A DNA stretch of 64,000 bases from Pseudomonas pergaminensis (GTDB lineage Bacteria > Pseudomonadota > Gammaproteobacteria > Pseudomonadales > Pseudomonadaceae), in the NCBI RefSeq assembly GCF_024112395.2, contig NZ_CP078013.2, forward strand, positions 2,418,001 to 2,482,000, read 5' to 3'. Below the pieces are notes generated by a model, which ran no database searches, had not been told where the DNA came from, and worked only from the letters and a program-made list of their open reading frames with translations. Within the stretch, counting starts at the first letter, position 1. Each line of letters begins with the position of its first letter. Positions 1-8,065 of the stretch are shown here, piece by piece. The position numbers and the translations under genes are program-made.

Positions 1-141
1 AGGAAATACATACTACAAAACACGTTGATAGTGTTTTCTTTGGGCGGGTTAGTCGTGTTTTTACCCCGCGTCGAGTACATATTGGTCGGCCTGACAGCAA
101 CCATGATCTCTTATGTTTTTCTAAATTTCAGATATCGTTGA
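1..141 (+). CDS. C-terminal end of an unidentified membrane protein (partial)
   Basis: Frame 1 is open from the window edge to a TGA at 139-141 and encodes 46 residues. They include two hydrophobic stretches (around LIVFSLGGLVVFL and YILVGLTATMISYVFL) and a basic tail ending FRYR. This is what the last two membrane segments of a polytopic inner-membrane protein look like. The stretch is AT-richer than the rest of the window. The family cannot be told from so short a tail; an acyltransferase or a polysaccharide-related membrane protein are possibilities only. Confidence 0.5.
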   Translation, partial: RKYILQNTLIVFSLGGLVVFLPRVEYILVGLTATMISYVFLNFRYR

Positions 142-369
142 ATCATTATTATCAGACCAGAGGGTGGGACCAAGTGAGCAAGCGGCTGACTTGCGGTTAT
201 ATGCTGCCCACTACGTCGTTCTCACTGCCCGTGCGCTACTCGCCGCTACCCTTGGTCTATTTGGGTTTGTAATCCTGGTATCGTCGACCATAGTTAAGAG
301 TCTCGGATACCCCTCTTAGCTATCGCGATCTGATAGCGCCAGCCGCATCGTAACAACAGGAGCCACATC

Positions 370-672
370 ATGGTCAAAGTAGCGTTGTTCGTTCGCCTGG
401 AAGCAAAACCCGGGAAAGAAAAGGATGTAGAAAGCTTTCTTTTGGGCGGCCTTCCGTTAGTGGAGGAGGAGCCAGCCACTACAGCCTGGTTTGGAATCCG
501 CTTGGGGCCGTCCACCTTTGGCATCTTTGACGCATTCCCGGATGATGCGGGCCGGCAGGCTCATCTTTCGGGCAAGGTCGCGGCGGCGCTTATGGCAAAC
601 GCTGCCGAGCTGTTTGCCGAACCGCCATCAATCGAGAAGGTTGACGTCCTTGCAGCCAAGCTGCCCGGTTAA
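370..672 (+). CDS. Antibiotic biosynthesis monooxygenase (ABM)-fold protein
   Basis: This 100-residue protein has the ferredoxin-like ABM layout: an N-terminal strand (VKVALFVRLEAKPGKE), a helix, a central strand pair (TTAWFGIRLGP, TFGIFDAFPDD), the family-typical 'R-x-A-H-L' stretch, and a final helix and strand. Small proteins of this family act as cofactorless quinol monooxygenases or related cytosolic enzymes, usually as dimers. The start is an ATG preceded by CAGGAG. It stands alone between poorly coding stretches, so neighbours do not suggest a substrate. The fold call is good; the reaction is unknown. Confidence 0.75.
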   Translation: MVKVALFVRLEAKPGKEKDVESFLLGGLPLVEEEPATTAWFGIRLGPSTFGIFDAFPDDAGRQAHLSGKVAAALMANAAELFAEPPSIEKVDVLAAKLPG

Positions 673-1087
673 GCAAATCCAACAGGAAGTTTCATTCAGT
701 TCGGGGAGGCTCACGATGTCTTGTATGAAAATCAGGATCGCCTGGGCCTGCCGCTGTCCCGGGCGGTGATCAATTAAAACACTTGTATTGAAGATAAATG
801 TCATGGCTAAAGTGCTGTGTCCAGGATTCATGCCATGCTTGCGCGTTCGGTATAAGTGAAAGGATATGCGCGCAAATCGTGTCCATGGACGGCGTGGAAG
901 CCGCACAGAATCTGCAAGGCAATGTGCTCATCACGTGTTCAGGATGAGTAGGGTAGATTGTTTGCCGGGCACCGGTCGCTCATGGCGCGAAGATCTCCAT
1001 CATTGATATAGAACCGTAGGTCATCCGCGCCGTGACACCTAATGGTTTCGTCAAGTGAGCATTCGTCGGCGTAGCAGTGACCGATGT
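673..1087. other. Intergenic stretch without a supported gene
   Basis: These 415 bases lie between the ABM-like gene and the end of the LLM oxidoreductase gene on the other strand. Only short open frames occur, none with both a Shine-Dalgarno site and a recognisable product. Base composition is lower in GC than the neighbouring genes. I see no strong hairpin with a T-tract and no recognisable RNA. Confidence 0.4.
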
Positions 1088-2071
1088 TCAATGAGCTGCC
1101 TGACGCGGCTGCACTCCGAACTGCGCAACGATGTGCGTACCCAATTCCTCAATAACTTCCACCGCAGGGCGCTTGCCGTATTTGAGATTGAGAATGACGT
1201 GGTCCACGCCGATTTCCTCAAGCGACTCCAGCAAAAATCGTAGATGGTAACGTCCAAGTCTGAACCCCAAATGGATACGTGTGGGTGGCGTTGACGGATT
1301 CTCATCGAGATCGATGTACAGCGACTGAGTAAAGGGCTTATACACAGAACCACATTGTTTCGTGACCTCCAGTCGCCAATCTTCCACGACCAGCCGCTGC
1401 ATGTTCGGAATGCGTGGATAGTTGATCCATCCGTTGCTCTCACGCGCGATCCAATCCAGTGACTGGCGACTGTTGCCGGTCACGAGCATTGGAATGAATT
1501 GGGTGGTAGGTTTCGGAATCAGGTCTGCGCCTTGCATTTCACCAGTGCTCCAGTGGATGGGCTCAAAACTGGTGCTGTGGGCGCGGCGAATCACTTCGTA
1601 GTGTTCTCGAAAGATCTCTCCACGCCTTTCGGGATCGACGCCAAACGCCGAAAACTCCACTGGCCGATCTCCCGAAGCAACCCCCAGAATCAAGCGACCA
1701 GTGCTCAACTGATCGACGCTGGCTGACGCCTTGGCCGTGTGCAGGGGATGGTGCAGCGGGATGGCGATGGAGGCGGTGCCAAGTGCAATCTCCGAGGTAT
1801 GGGCGGCCATATAACCCAGGTAAACCCAGGGGTCGAAGACTTGGCCGACATCCCCGAAGCCAGGGTCGCGAAGCGGCACGTCGCGAAACCAGAGCGCGCA
1901 GAAGCCCAGCGCCTCGGCTTTTTTAGCCAGTGTGACCTGGTTGAGCATGCTCGGAGTGTCCCCGTCGAACGCCTCCATGGGAAAGAATAATCCAAGGCTC
2001 AAATGCCCCTGAGTGAAGGTTCGGCTGAACCCTCGATGCTGCTGGTAAGGAATCGTGCTCGGCCGATACAT
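1088..2071 (-). CDS. LLM-class flavin-dependent oxidoreductase (luciferase-like, BA3436-type)
   Basis: About 327 residues from the ATG at 2071 (MYRPSTIPYQQH). A second in-frame ATG 15 bases upstream is also possible. The protein shows the bacterial luciferase TIM-barrel pattern: an N-terminal LGLFFPMEAF strand, KKAEALGFCALWFRDVP, PWVYLGYMAAHTSEIALGTASI and the SxGRLILGVASGDRP motif. Such enzymes use reduced FMN supplied by a partner reductase to oxygenate small molecules, or F420 in other lineages. The 'luciferase-type oxidoreductase, BA3436 family' label comes from overall resemblance as I remember it. No reductase gene is adjacent, so the substrate is unknown. Confidence 0.8.
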   Translation of the reverse strand: MYRPSTIPYQQHRGFSRTFTQGHLSLGLFFPMEAFDGDTPSMLNQVTLAKKAEALGFCALWFRDVPLRDPGFGDVGQVFDPWVYLGYMAAHTSEIALGTASIAIPLHHPLHTAKASASVDQLSTGRLILGVASGDRPVEFSAFGVDPERRGEIFREHYEVIRRAHSTSFEPIHWSTGEMQGADLIPKPTTQFIPMLVTGNSRQSLDWIARESNGWINYPRIPNMQRLVVEDWRLEVTKQCGSVYKPFTQSLYIDLDENPSTPPTRIHLGFRLGRYHLRFLLESLEEIGVDHVILNLKYGKRPAVEVIEELGTHIVAQFGVQPRQAAH

Positions 2072-2553
2072 ACGGATTGACCTCATGACAGAACGTGAAC
2101 AGCGCCCCCGTTTCCAGAGGTGCTGCGGCATCGGTCGCTTTTGAACGGCAGGTGGGGGTACTGGGTCTGGCTTTTACCCGTTGCGCCGTACTGCTGGTTG
2201 TGTGGACCGGACTCAGGGGGCAGTTGCTGGCGATAGGCGCGGGTTGGTCCGGGTAGGTGTTAAGCGGACGGTCAAAGGAAGTCAGATCTCTCGGCTCTAT
2301 ACCACCAGATGGGCAAGGCGTTCGAGGAATCATTCTATAAGCGTAGGCGGTTTTGCAGCTCTCCGCCATATTCTTACAATCGAGCCGCTGACGGGCGAAA
2401 GTCGCGTATCGAAGGCAGTTATCGGTCGTTTCCTGCCATTCCAGAACGGCCGCTATTGGCCGGAAGCAGTCCTTCGTGGATGGCGGCTTCCAGGCAATGG
2501 CCCAAACTCCCAGCCCTCGACCTACGTAAGCCCAAAAAAGGCAAGTCACTCGC
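2072..2553. other. Intergenic stretch without a supported gene
   Basis: These 482 bases separate the LLM gene from the terminator of the next small gene. Several long open frames cross the region on both strands, but their translations are rich in Arg, Pro and Ser and resemble no family. None has a convincing ribosome-binding site. They could be decayed coding sequence; I can support nothing functional. Confidence 0.4.
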
Positions 2554-2586
2554 AAAAGCCCCGCCTGACACGGCGGGGCTTTTCCC
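2554..2586 (-). terminator. Rho-independent terminator of the DUF6555-like gene
   Basis: A GC-rich perfect stem (AAGCCCCGCC paired with GGCGGGGCTT, loop TGACA) is followed on the minus strand by a run of T. It sits directly after the stop codon of the minus-strand gene that ends at 2588. The A-run on the other side makes it potentially bidirectional. Confidence 0.85.
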
Positions 2587-2587
2587 T

Positions 2588-2824
2588 TCACTTCGGCGCA
2601 ACCCAAGTCACGTCCGTAATCCCATACTTCTCCGCCCAAGGCCGCGTCGTTTTCTTCACCTGTTCATGGCCCACGCGCCCCACGCGACTCACGTGCGCGA
2701 TGTCGGCATCGACCGCCGCCCAGTGCCAGGCTTCGGCGTTGTTCATCACTTCGGCACGCACCACAAAGGACTTCGGTTTGCCATGCAGCTGGTAGTGGAT
2801 GGTGTAGATTTTTGCGGTACTCAT
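2588..2824 (-). CDS. Small conserved Pseudomonas protein (DUF6555-like), copy 1
   Basis: A 78-residue, soluble-looking protein with no signal peptide. A paralogue is encoded at 38253-38495. The two share LHG-x-PKSF near the N-terminus, AEAWHWA in the middle and EQVKKT plus GIT-x-V-x-W near the C-terminus. I associate this pattern with DUF6555, a family of small uncharacterised Pseudomonas proteins; that name is from memory. The start follows GGGAGGCAAC on the minus strand and a strong terminator follows the stop. No function is known. Confidence 0.8.
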   Translation of the reverse strand: MSTAKIYTIHYQLHGKPKSFVVRAEVMNNAEAWHWAAVDADIAHVSRVGRVGHEQVKKTTRPWAEKYGITDVTWVAPK

Positions 2825-2944
2825 GTTGCCTCCCTGTGTTGTTATAGATGGATACGGGAGTGTTCAAAAAGGTTCATTCAAAATGACAATCTGCGTGCTG
2901 GCGCGGCATAGTGTCGCCATCCCCTCGCGTCCAAGGATTGCGCC

Positions 2945-3772
2945 ATGTCTTTGCTGACCCATAGCCGCCTCTATTTGCAACGCCTGGGCTATGACACGCC
3001 GCCCGCGCCGACCCTGCAAACCCTGCAGGCGCTGCAGTTGCGCCATGTGTGCACCTTTGCCTTCGAAAGCCTGTCGACCTTGATGCGCGTGCCGGTGCCT
3101 ATCGACTTGCCCAGCGTCGAGCAAAAGGTGCTGTTGGACGGCCGGGGCGGTTATTGCTATGAGTTGAACCAGATGTTTTTGGCGCTGTTGCAGGCGCTCG
3201 GCTTCGATGCGCGCGGCATTACCGGGCGGGTGGTGATGGGTGGGCCGCCGGATGCGCACACGGCGCGTACCCATCGCTTGAGCCTGGTGACCCTGGACGG
3301 GGTGCGCTATATCAGTGATGTCGGTTTTGGCGGCATGGTACCCAGCAGCCCATTGCAGCTGGACACCGAAGCAGTGCAGGCCACGGCGCATGAGCCTTAT
3401 CGCCTGACCTTCGACGGGCAGGGCAATTACACGCTGTGGGCACAGGTGGGGGAGGAGTGGCGTGGGTTGTATGTGTTCGACCTGCAAGCGCAGGCGGCCA
3501 TCGACTATGAGATCGGCAACTGGTACGTCTCCACGCACCCGGATTCGCCCTTCGTGGGCCAGCTGAAAGTCGCACGCTTGGCGCCGGGCAAGCGCCATAC
3601 CTTGAACAACGCCAACTACGCCGTGCATTTCCTGGATCGGCCGAGTGAAAAACACACCCTCGGCAGTGCCGATGAACTGTTGGAGTTGCTGACCGAGACC
3701 TTTGGCATTCGGGTACCTGTCGACACGACGCTGCGCCAAACGCTTGATGGCCTTGTAATGGCTAATTCATGA
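2945..3772 (+). CDS. nat: Arylamine N-acetyltransferase
   Basis: This 275-residue cytosolic enzyme transfers acetyl groups from acetyl-CoA to aromatic amines, hydrazines or hydroxylamines. The Cys-His-Asp triad is visible: Cys71 in RGGYCYELN, His110 in ARTHRLSLV and Asp125 in YISDVGFGG. Length and the N-terminal LQRLGY region match bacterial NATs (about 275-280 residues). It is monocistronic, with a weak ribosome site upstream of the ATG. In pseudomonads these enzymes are linked to xenobiotic amine metabolism; the natural substrate is not evident here. Confidence 0.95.
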   Translation: MSLLTHSRLYLQRLGYDTPPAPTLQTLQALQLRHVCTFAFESLSTLMRVPVPIDLPSVEQKVLLDGRGGYCYELNQMFLALLQALGFDARGITGRVVMGGPPDAHTARTHRLSLVTLDGVRYISDVGFGGMVPSSPLQLDTEAVQATAHEPYRLTFDGQGNYTLWAQVGEEWRGLYVFDLQAQAAIDYEIGNWYVSTHPDSPFVGQLKVARLAPGKRHTLNNANYAVHFLDRPSEKHTLGSADELLELLTETFGIRVPVDTTLRQTLDGLVMANS

Positions 3773-3829
3773 GAATATTGATCTAGAGCCTTCGCTGAAC
3801 CGTTTTACCTTCAAATCGGTGCAAATTAA

Positions 3830-3860
3830 TTCGAACCTTTCGCGCGAGAAGGGGTTCGAA
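3830..3860 (+). promoter_or_regulatory. Inverted repeat in the leader of the outer-membrane protein gene
   Basis: TTCGAACC at 3830-3837 pairs perfectly with GGTTCGAA at 3853-3860 across a 15-base loop. It lies 45 bases upstream of the ATG at 3906. It could be an operator, an mRNA 5' hairpin, or the weak terminator of the upstream nat gene; there is no T-tract. Confidence 0.35.
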
Positions 3861-3905
3861 GCGGTTCCTGAATAATTTGCTCACCAGACAAGGAGATGTA
3901 AAACG

Positions 3906-4658
3906 ATGTCCAAGCTATTCGGAAAATTCCTCAAGGGTACCTCGCTGCTGGCGCTGGTCGCTGCGCCTGCCGCGGTGTTCGCCGCACCGTCCACTGACCC
4001 GATTTCTACCTTCGGGATCCTGGGCAGCTACAACGATTTCAAATTTGAAGGCGGCAGCGAGAGCGACAAGAGCCACATGCCCGAAGCCGGCCTGTTCTAC
4101 AACTTCGGCAACAAGCTCACTGCCGAATCCGGCTTTATCTACCAAGCCGGTATCGAAGCCAAGTACGGCGAAAAGAGCGACAACAAACTCAAGGAAGGCC
4201 AGGCCGATCTGGACCTCGGCTGGCGTGCCGCGCTGGATGCGCGCAATTTTGTCGACGTGATCGTGGGCGGTGGCTACAGCTGGACGCGCTACGAGCCGGA
4301 GATCAATGACCTCGACGTGAAGCTCACCAACAAGTCGCCGTTCGCCAAGGCGGCCCTGGGCTACAACCACCAGTTCGATGATATGACCCTGCGTGTCGAA
4401 GCCGGCGCCCGTCGTACCATCGATGGCCGCACCAAGCTCAAGGTCGATGACTTTGGCAGCGACACCGTGGACCTCAAGGACCGCACCAACCCCTACGCTG
4501 AAGTCAGCCTGCTGATGAACCAGAAGGGTGACCTGCCGGTCGTCGCGGGCCTGTACTACACCCGCACCGAGTACAAGCTTGACGGTGACTCCGACGTGGC
4601 CGACAACACCAAGCTCAAGCGTGACGAGTACGGGTTCAAGGTCGGTATCGCCTTCTAA
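3906..4658 (+). CDS. Outer-membrane beta-barrel protein
   Basis: A 250-residue secreted protein with a clear signal peptide (basic MSKLFGKFLK, hydrophobic core, cleavage after AVFA). The mature part consists of alternating amphipathic strands. It ends in Phe (GFKVGIAF), the classical outer-membrane assembly signature. Length and strand spacing fit a small 8-10 strand barrel of the OmpX/OmpW/Ail-like superfamily. A good ribosome site (AAGGAG) precedes the ATG. Function (adhesion, small-solute passage or envelope stability) cannot be read from the sequence. Confidence 0.8.
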   Translation: MSKLFGKFLKGTSLLALVAAPAAVFAAPSTDPISTFGILGSYNDFKFEGGSESDKSHMPEAGLFYNFGNKLTAESGFIYQAGIEAKYGEKSDNKLKEGQADLDLGWRAALDARNFVDVIVGGGYSWTRYEPEINDLDVKLTNKSPFAKAALGYNHQFDDMTLRVEAGARRTIDGRTKLKVDDFGSDTVDLKDRTNPYAEVSLLMNQKGDLPVVAGLYYTRTEYKLDGDSDVADNTKLKRDEYGFKVGIAF

Positions 4659-4671
4659 GCCCCTCGCCAGG

Positions 4672-4694
4672 ACGTGGGCGGCCAACGCCCACGT
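4672..4694 (+). terminator. Hairpin after the outer-membrane protein gene
   Basis: ACGTGGGC pairs perfectly with GCCCACGT over a 7-base loop, 13 bases after the stop codon. No uridine tract follows, so it may be a weak or Rho-assisted terminator or an mRNA 3' stabilising hairpin. Confidence 0.5.
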
Positions 4695-4803
4695 TCAACT
4701 GTCCGCAACAGCCCCCCTTTGTGTCCGCCAAAACCCTCAACGCCGCCGTGCCGCTGCCTTAGTGTGGAAACCGCTTTCCACATCATAAGAAGAGAGGGTG
4801 GCC

Positions 4804-5160
4804 ATGCCCCGCATCGCCTCGCTGTTGGTTGTATTCGGCCTGCTCACGGCCTGTGATGATAAACCCCGCCCCCCGCCCGAACGCGCCACTGCGGCGACTG
4901 CCATGCCCGCCGACCCGGCGCTGGCCCAGGTCTATGACAGCAGTTGCAAGCTGTGCCACGCCAACCCGGCGTCCGGCGCGCCGCTGACCGGTGACCGCGC
5001 GGCGTGGAGCCCGCGTATCGCCCAAGGCGTCGACACGCTGCTGGACCACAGCATCAACGGCTACAACGGCATGCCGCCGATGGGCCTGTGCATGCAGTGT
5101 TCCGAGGCACAGTTTGTGGCGCTGATCGGCTTTATGGCCGGTGTTCAAATCCAACAATAA
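4804..5160 (+). CDS. Cytochrome c5-like lipoprotein
   Basis: About 118 residues, starting at the ATG at 4804, which is better spaced from GAGAGGG than the GTG six bases earlier. The N-terminus has a lipobox (LLTAC, lipidated Cys17 followed by Asp). Haem is attached at CKLCH. The C-terminal part carries a second cysteine pair (GLCMQCSEAQF) typical of the cytochrome c5 family, with candidate axial Met residues in GMPPMG. It is the first gene of a three-gene redox operon and probably accepts electrons from the oxidase encoded 13 bases downstream. The second residue after the lipid Cys is Asp, which in enterobacteria would mean inner-membrane retention. Confidence 0.85.
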   Translation: MPRIASLLVVFGLLTACDDKPRPPPERATAATAMPADPALAQVYDSSCKLCHANPASGAPLTGDRAAWSPRIAQGVDTLLDHSINGYNGMPPMGLCMQCSEAQFVALIGFMAGVQIQQ

Positions 5161-5173
5161 GACGGGGTGGTGA

Positions 5174-6565
5174 ATGGCGCTTTCACGGCGGCAACTCTTG
5201 CAGCGCGCCGGCATGGCCGGGGCTTTCATGGCGCTGGCCAGCAACCCGGTGCTGGCCCAATTGGCGCGGGCACCTCGCCTGATTCCGTGGCGCAACTGGT
5301 CGGGGGCGCAGACCTGTTTGCCATTGGCACGCCTGGCGCCGAAAGACCTGGACGAACTGGTGCAGGTGATTCGCCAGGCGCCGGGGCAGGTGCGGCCGGT
5401 CGGTTCGGCGCATTCCTTCAGCGCCCTGGTGCCGACTGATGGCACCTTGCTGTCACTGAGCTACTTCAATGGGCTGCTCGATCACGACCCGGCAACCTTG
5501 CAGGCCACCTTCGCCGCCGGCACGCCGATGTCGCGCATGGGCCCGGCGCTCAAGGCGGTGGGCCAAGCGCTGCCGAACATGGCGGATATCGATTACCAGA
5601 CCCTGGCCGGGGCGATTTCCACCTCGACCCACGGCACCGGCGTGGGCTTCACCTCGTATTCCGGTTGCGTCACCGGGCTGCAACTGGTGACCGCCCAGGG
5701 TGACGTGCTGGACTGCGATGCCCAGCGCCATCCGGAGGTGTTCAGCGCCGCCCGCGTGTCCCTCGGCGCGCTGGGCGTAGCCACCCGCATTCGCTCGCAG
5801 AACCGCACGCCCTATCGCCTGCGCGAACGCCAGTGGATCGCCAAGACCGAAGAGCTGCTGGAAGACGTGGATAAAAACACGCGGGAGAACCAGCACTGGG
5901 AAATGCTGGTGGTCACCCACTCCGACTACGCGCTGTCGATTGCCCTCAATGAAACCAACGATCCAGCAACACCCCCCATCGACCCGGCGGAGGCGGGCGG
6001 CAATGCGTTCGTGACGATCATCGAGAAGCTCGACAAATATGCCAGCGACTTCCCCGGCACACGTCGCACCTTGCTCAACAGCTTGCGCTTTTTTGCCAGC
6101 TTCGAGGACCGCGTGGCCGAGTCCTTCGAGGTGTACGGCAACGTGCGTAATGTGCGTTTCAACGAGATGGAATATTCGGTGCCTGCCGAGCATGGGCCGG
6201 CGTGCCTGCGCGAGATCCTCAAGCTGATCAACGACAAGGACCTGCGCACCTGGTTTCCCATCGAGTACCGCTACGTCAAGGCCGATGACATTCCCCTGAG
6301 CATGTTCGAAGGCCGCGACAGTTGCTCGATCTCCGTGCACCAGCACTACGCCATGGACCATCACAACTTTTTCGCCGCCGTGGAGCCGATCTTCTGGAAA
6401 TACGCCGGCCGCCCGCACTGGGGCAAATTGCACACCCTCAACGCGCGCACCCTGCAGCCGCTGTACCCGCGTTGGGACGAGTTCACCCGCGTGCGCCGTG
6501 AGTTGGACCCGAGTGGCAAATTCCTCAACGCGCACCTGTCATCCATCCTGGGAGTGGCCCGATGA
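5174..6565 (+). CDS. Tat-exported FAD-linked sugar-lactone/alditol oxidase family protein
   Basis: This 463-residue protein begins with a twin-arginine signal (SRRQLLQRAGMAGAF, cleavage near VLAQ). It contains the FAD_binding_4 pattern: a P-loop with the His often covalently bound to FAD (VGSAHSFS, near residue 80) and the STHGTG segment. The C-terminus has HWGKLH, the hallmark of D-arabinono-1,4-lactone oxidase, L-gulonolactone oxidase and alditol oxidase. The enzyme should oxidise a sugar lactone or polyol in the periplasm. The preceding cytochrome c gene suggests dehydrogenase-type electron transfer rather than only O2 reduction. Its stop overlaps the next start by 4 bases. The substrate is not identifiable. 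Confidence 0.88.
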   Translation: MALSRRQLLQRAGMAGAFMALASNPVLAQLARAPRLIPWRNWSGAQTCLPLARLAPKDLDELVQVIRQAPGQVRPVGSAHSFSALVPTDGTLLSLSYFNGLLDHDPATLQATFAAGTPMSRMGPALKAVGQALPNMADIDYQTLAGAISTSTHGTGVGFTSYSGCVTGLQLVTAQGDVLDCDAQRHPEVFSAARVSLGALGVATRIRSQNRTPYRLRERQWIAKTEELLEDVDKNTRENQHWEMLVVTHSDYALSIALNETNDPATPPIDPAEAGGNAFVTIIEKLDKYASDFPGTRRTLLNSLRFFASFEDRVAESFEVYGNVRNVRFNEMEYSVPAEHGPACLREILKLINDKDLRTWFPIEYRYVKADDIPLSMFEGRDSCSISVHQHYAMDHHNFFAAVEPIFWKYAGRPHWGKLHTLNARTLQPLYPRWDEFTRVRRELDPSGKFLNAHLSSILGVAR

Positions 6566-7828
6566 ACCGTCGACATTTTGTACTCGGCACAGGCGCCTTG
6601 CTGGCCGCCGGCGCCTGGTGGCTGCGCCCGAGTGACCGGGGCAGCCCCTACAACGATTACTTCCGCACCCTCAACGCCGAACTCAAGGCCCATGGGCCGA
6701 TGCGCCCGGTGATGCTGATCGACCTGGATCGGCTGGATCACAACATCGATGTGGTCATGCAGTCGGTCAAGCGTGGCGGCAAACACCTGCGCCTGGTGGA
6801 GAAATCCCTGCCATCACCAGGGTTGCTGGCCTACATCGCGAAGCGTGCGGGCACGCAGCGGCTGATGTCGTTTCACCAGCCGTTCCTGAACCATGATGCC
6901 CAGGTGTTCCCCGAGGCGGATATTTTGATGGGCAAGCCGCTGCCGGTGCGTTCGGCCGAGCTGTTTTATCAGACCCACAAGGGGCCGTTCGACCCGTCGC
7001 GGCAATTGCAGTGGTTGTTGGACACGCCCGAGCGCTTGCAGCACTACCTGGCGTTGGCCCAAGGCTTGGGCGTGCGGTTGCGCGTCAACATCGAGCTGGA
7101 TGTGGGGCTGCATCGAGGCGGTGTCAGTGATAACGCGGTGCTTGGGCAGATGCTCACGCTGATCAGCGCCAACCCTCGGCATTTGGTGTTTGCGGGGTTC
7201 ATGGGCTATGACCCGTTCGTGGGGATGGGCGTGCCGGGCATTCTGGGTTCGCCCCAAACGTTGTTCGAGCAAGTGATGCGGCGCTACTCCGGCTATGTGG
7301 ATTTTACTCGGCAGCACGTTGCTGGGGGGGGGGGAGGGGCTTACGTTGAATACGGCGGGGAGCCCGAGTTATCGGATTCACGAGCAGGAGCGGCTGAGCA
7401 CGGAGGTGTCGGTGGGGACCGCGTTGCTCAAGCCCACCCATTATGATTTGCCTTCCTTGAGCGAGCATGTGCCAGCGGTGTTTATCGCCACGCCAGTGTT
7501 GAAAAGCACGGGGGCGGTGGATATTCCGGCATTGGATGGCAAGTCGCGGGTGTTTTCGTGGTGGGATCCGAACCAGCGGGGGACTTACTTTATTTATGGA
7601 GGGAATTGGTTGGCGGAGTTCGAGTCGCCGGGTGGGTTAAAGAGCAATGAGTTGTATGGGCGTAGTTCTAATCAGGAGATGGTCAATGGGTCGCCGGCTG
7701 TGGGGTTGAACGTGGATGACCAGGTGTTTTTACGGCCGACGCAGAGTGAGTTTGTGTTGTTGCAGTTTGGGGATTTGCTGGGGGTACGGGGGGGTAAGGT
7801 TGTTGAAGTTTGGCCGGTTTATTCGTGA
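6562..7828 (+). pseudogene. DSD1-family PLP enzyme with Tat signal, frameshifted at a G tract
   Basis: The first frame (6562-7446) has a Tat signal (MNRRHFVLGTGALLAAG) and an alanine-racemase-like N-terminal barrel with VMLIDLDRLDHN, candidate PLP lysine in LVEKS, and VNIELDVGLHRGG. The family covers D-threonine aldolase, D-serine dehydratase and DSD1. It leaves frame at an 11-G run (7324-7334). The C-terminal domain continues in frame 2 (GLTLNTAGSPSYRIHE onward) to the TGA at 7826-7828. Removing one G restores a single protein of about 420 residues. The break may be a real null allele, a phase-variable switch or a sequencing error. The gene overlaps the upstream oxidase by ATGA. The second half uses unusually many GGG/TTG-type codons. 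Confidence 0.8.
7324..7334 (+). repeat. Homopolymeric tract of 11 G inside the DSD1-like gene
   Basis: Eleven consecutive G, followed by A and four more G, sit exactly where the reading frame changes. Ten G would give GCT-GGG-GGG-GGG-GAG-GGG-CTT and an intact protein. Confidence 0.95.
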
Positions 7829-7983
7829 CGATTGGCGGATATCCGTTGCTGCGGTAATGGCTGGTAAGGGCGGAAGCCATAGCAGCCATCACCCGAATAA
7901 CGGCTATACACCCCACCAGAAATTGCCCCCCACCCAATCCAAAATGAAGCTTTCATGACAAAAGTTCGGTAGCCCTTGGCCAT
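7819..7983 (-). CDS. Possible small basic/aromatic protein
   Basis: A 54-residue frame starts at an ATG (7983) preceded by AGGAGAG at good spacing on the minus strand. It encodes a protein with a hydrophobic N-terminal half (TFVMKASFWIGWGAISGGVY) and a basic tail. Its 3' end overlaps the end of the DSD1-like gene by 10 bases. The ribosome site is the main support; there is no recognisable family and it may be chance. Confidence 0.3.
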   Translation of the reverse strand: MAKGYRTFVMKASFWIGWGAISGGVYSRYSGDGCYGFRPYQPLPQQRISANRHE

Positions 7984-8010
7984 TCCCGTCTCTCCTGTGT
8001 AACGCGCTTG

Positions 8011-8034
8011 AGCCCACCAGAAAGGTGGGCTTTT
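8011..8034 (+). terminator. Rho-independent terminator upstream of phdA-like gene
   Basis: AGCCCACC (8011-8018), loop AGAAA, then GGTGGGCT running into TTTT. It closes the plus-strand redox operon and insulates it from the secretion/TonB locus that starts at 8066. Confidence 0.85.
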
Positions 8035-8065
8035 CAGCCGCAAGCAGGATGCCAGGAGTGGGGCG

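Noticed and set aside
1923..2639. 238-codon minus-strand frame across the 2.1-2.6 kb gap
   Set aside because: It crosses a clear terminator and the LLM gene start, and its product matches nothing recognisable.
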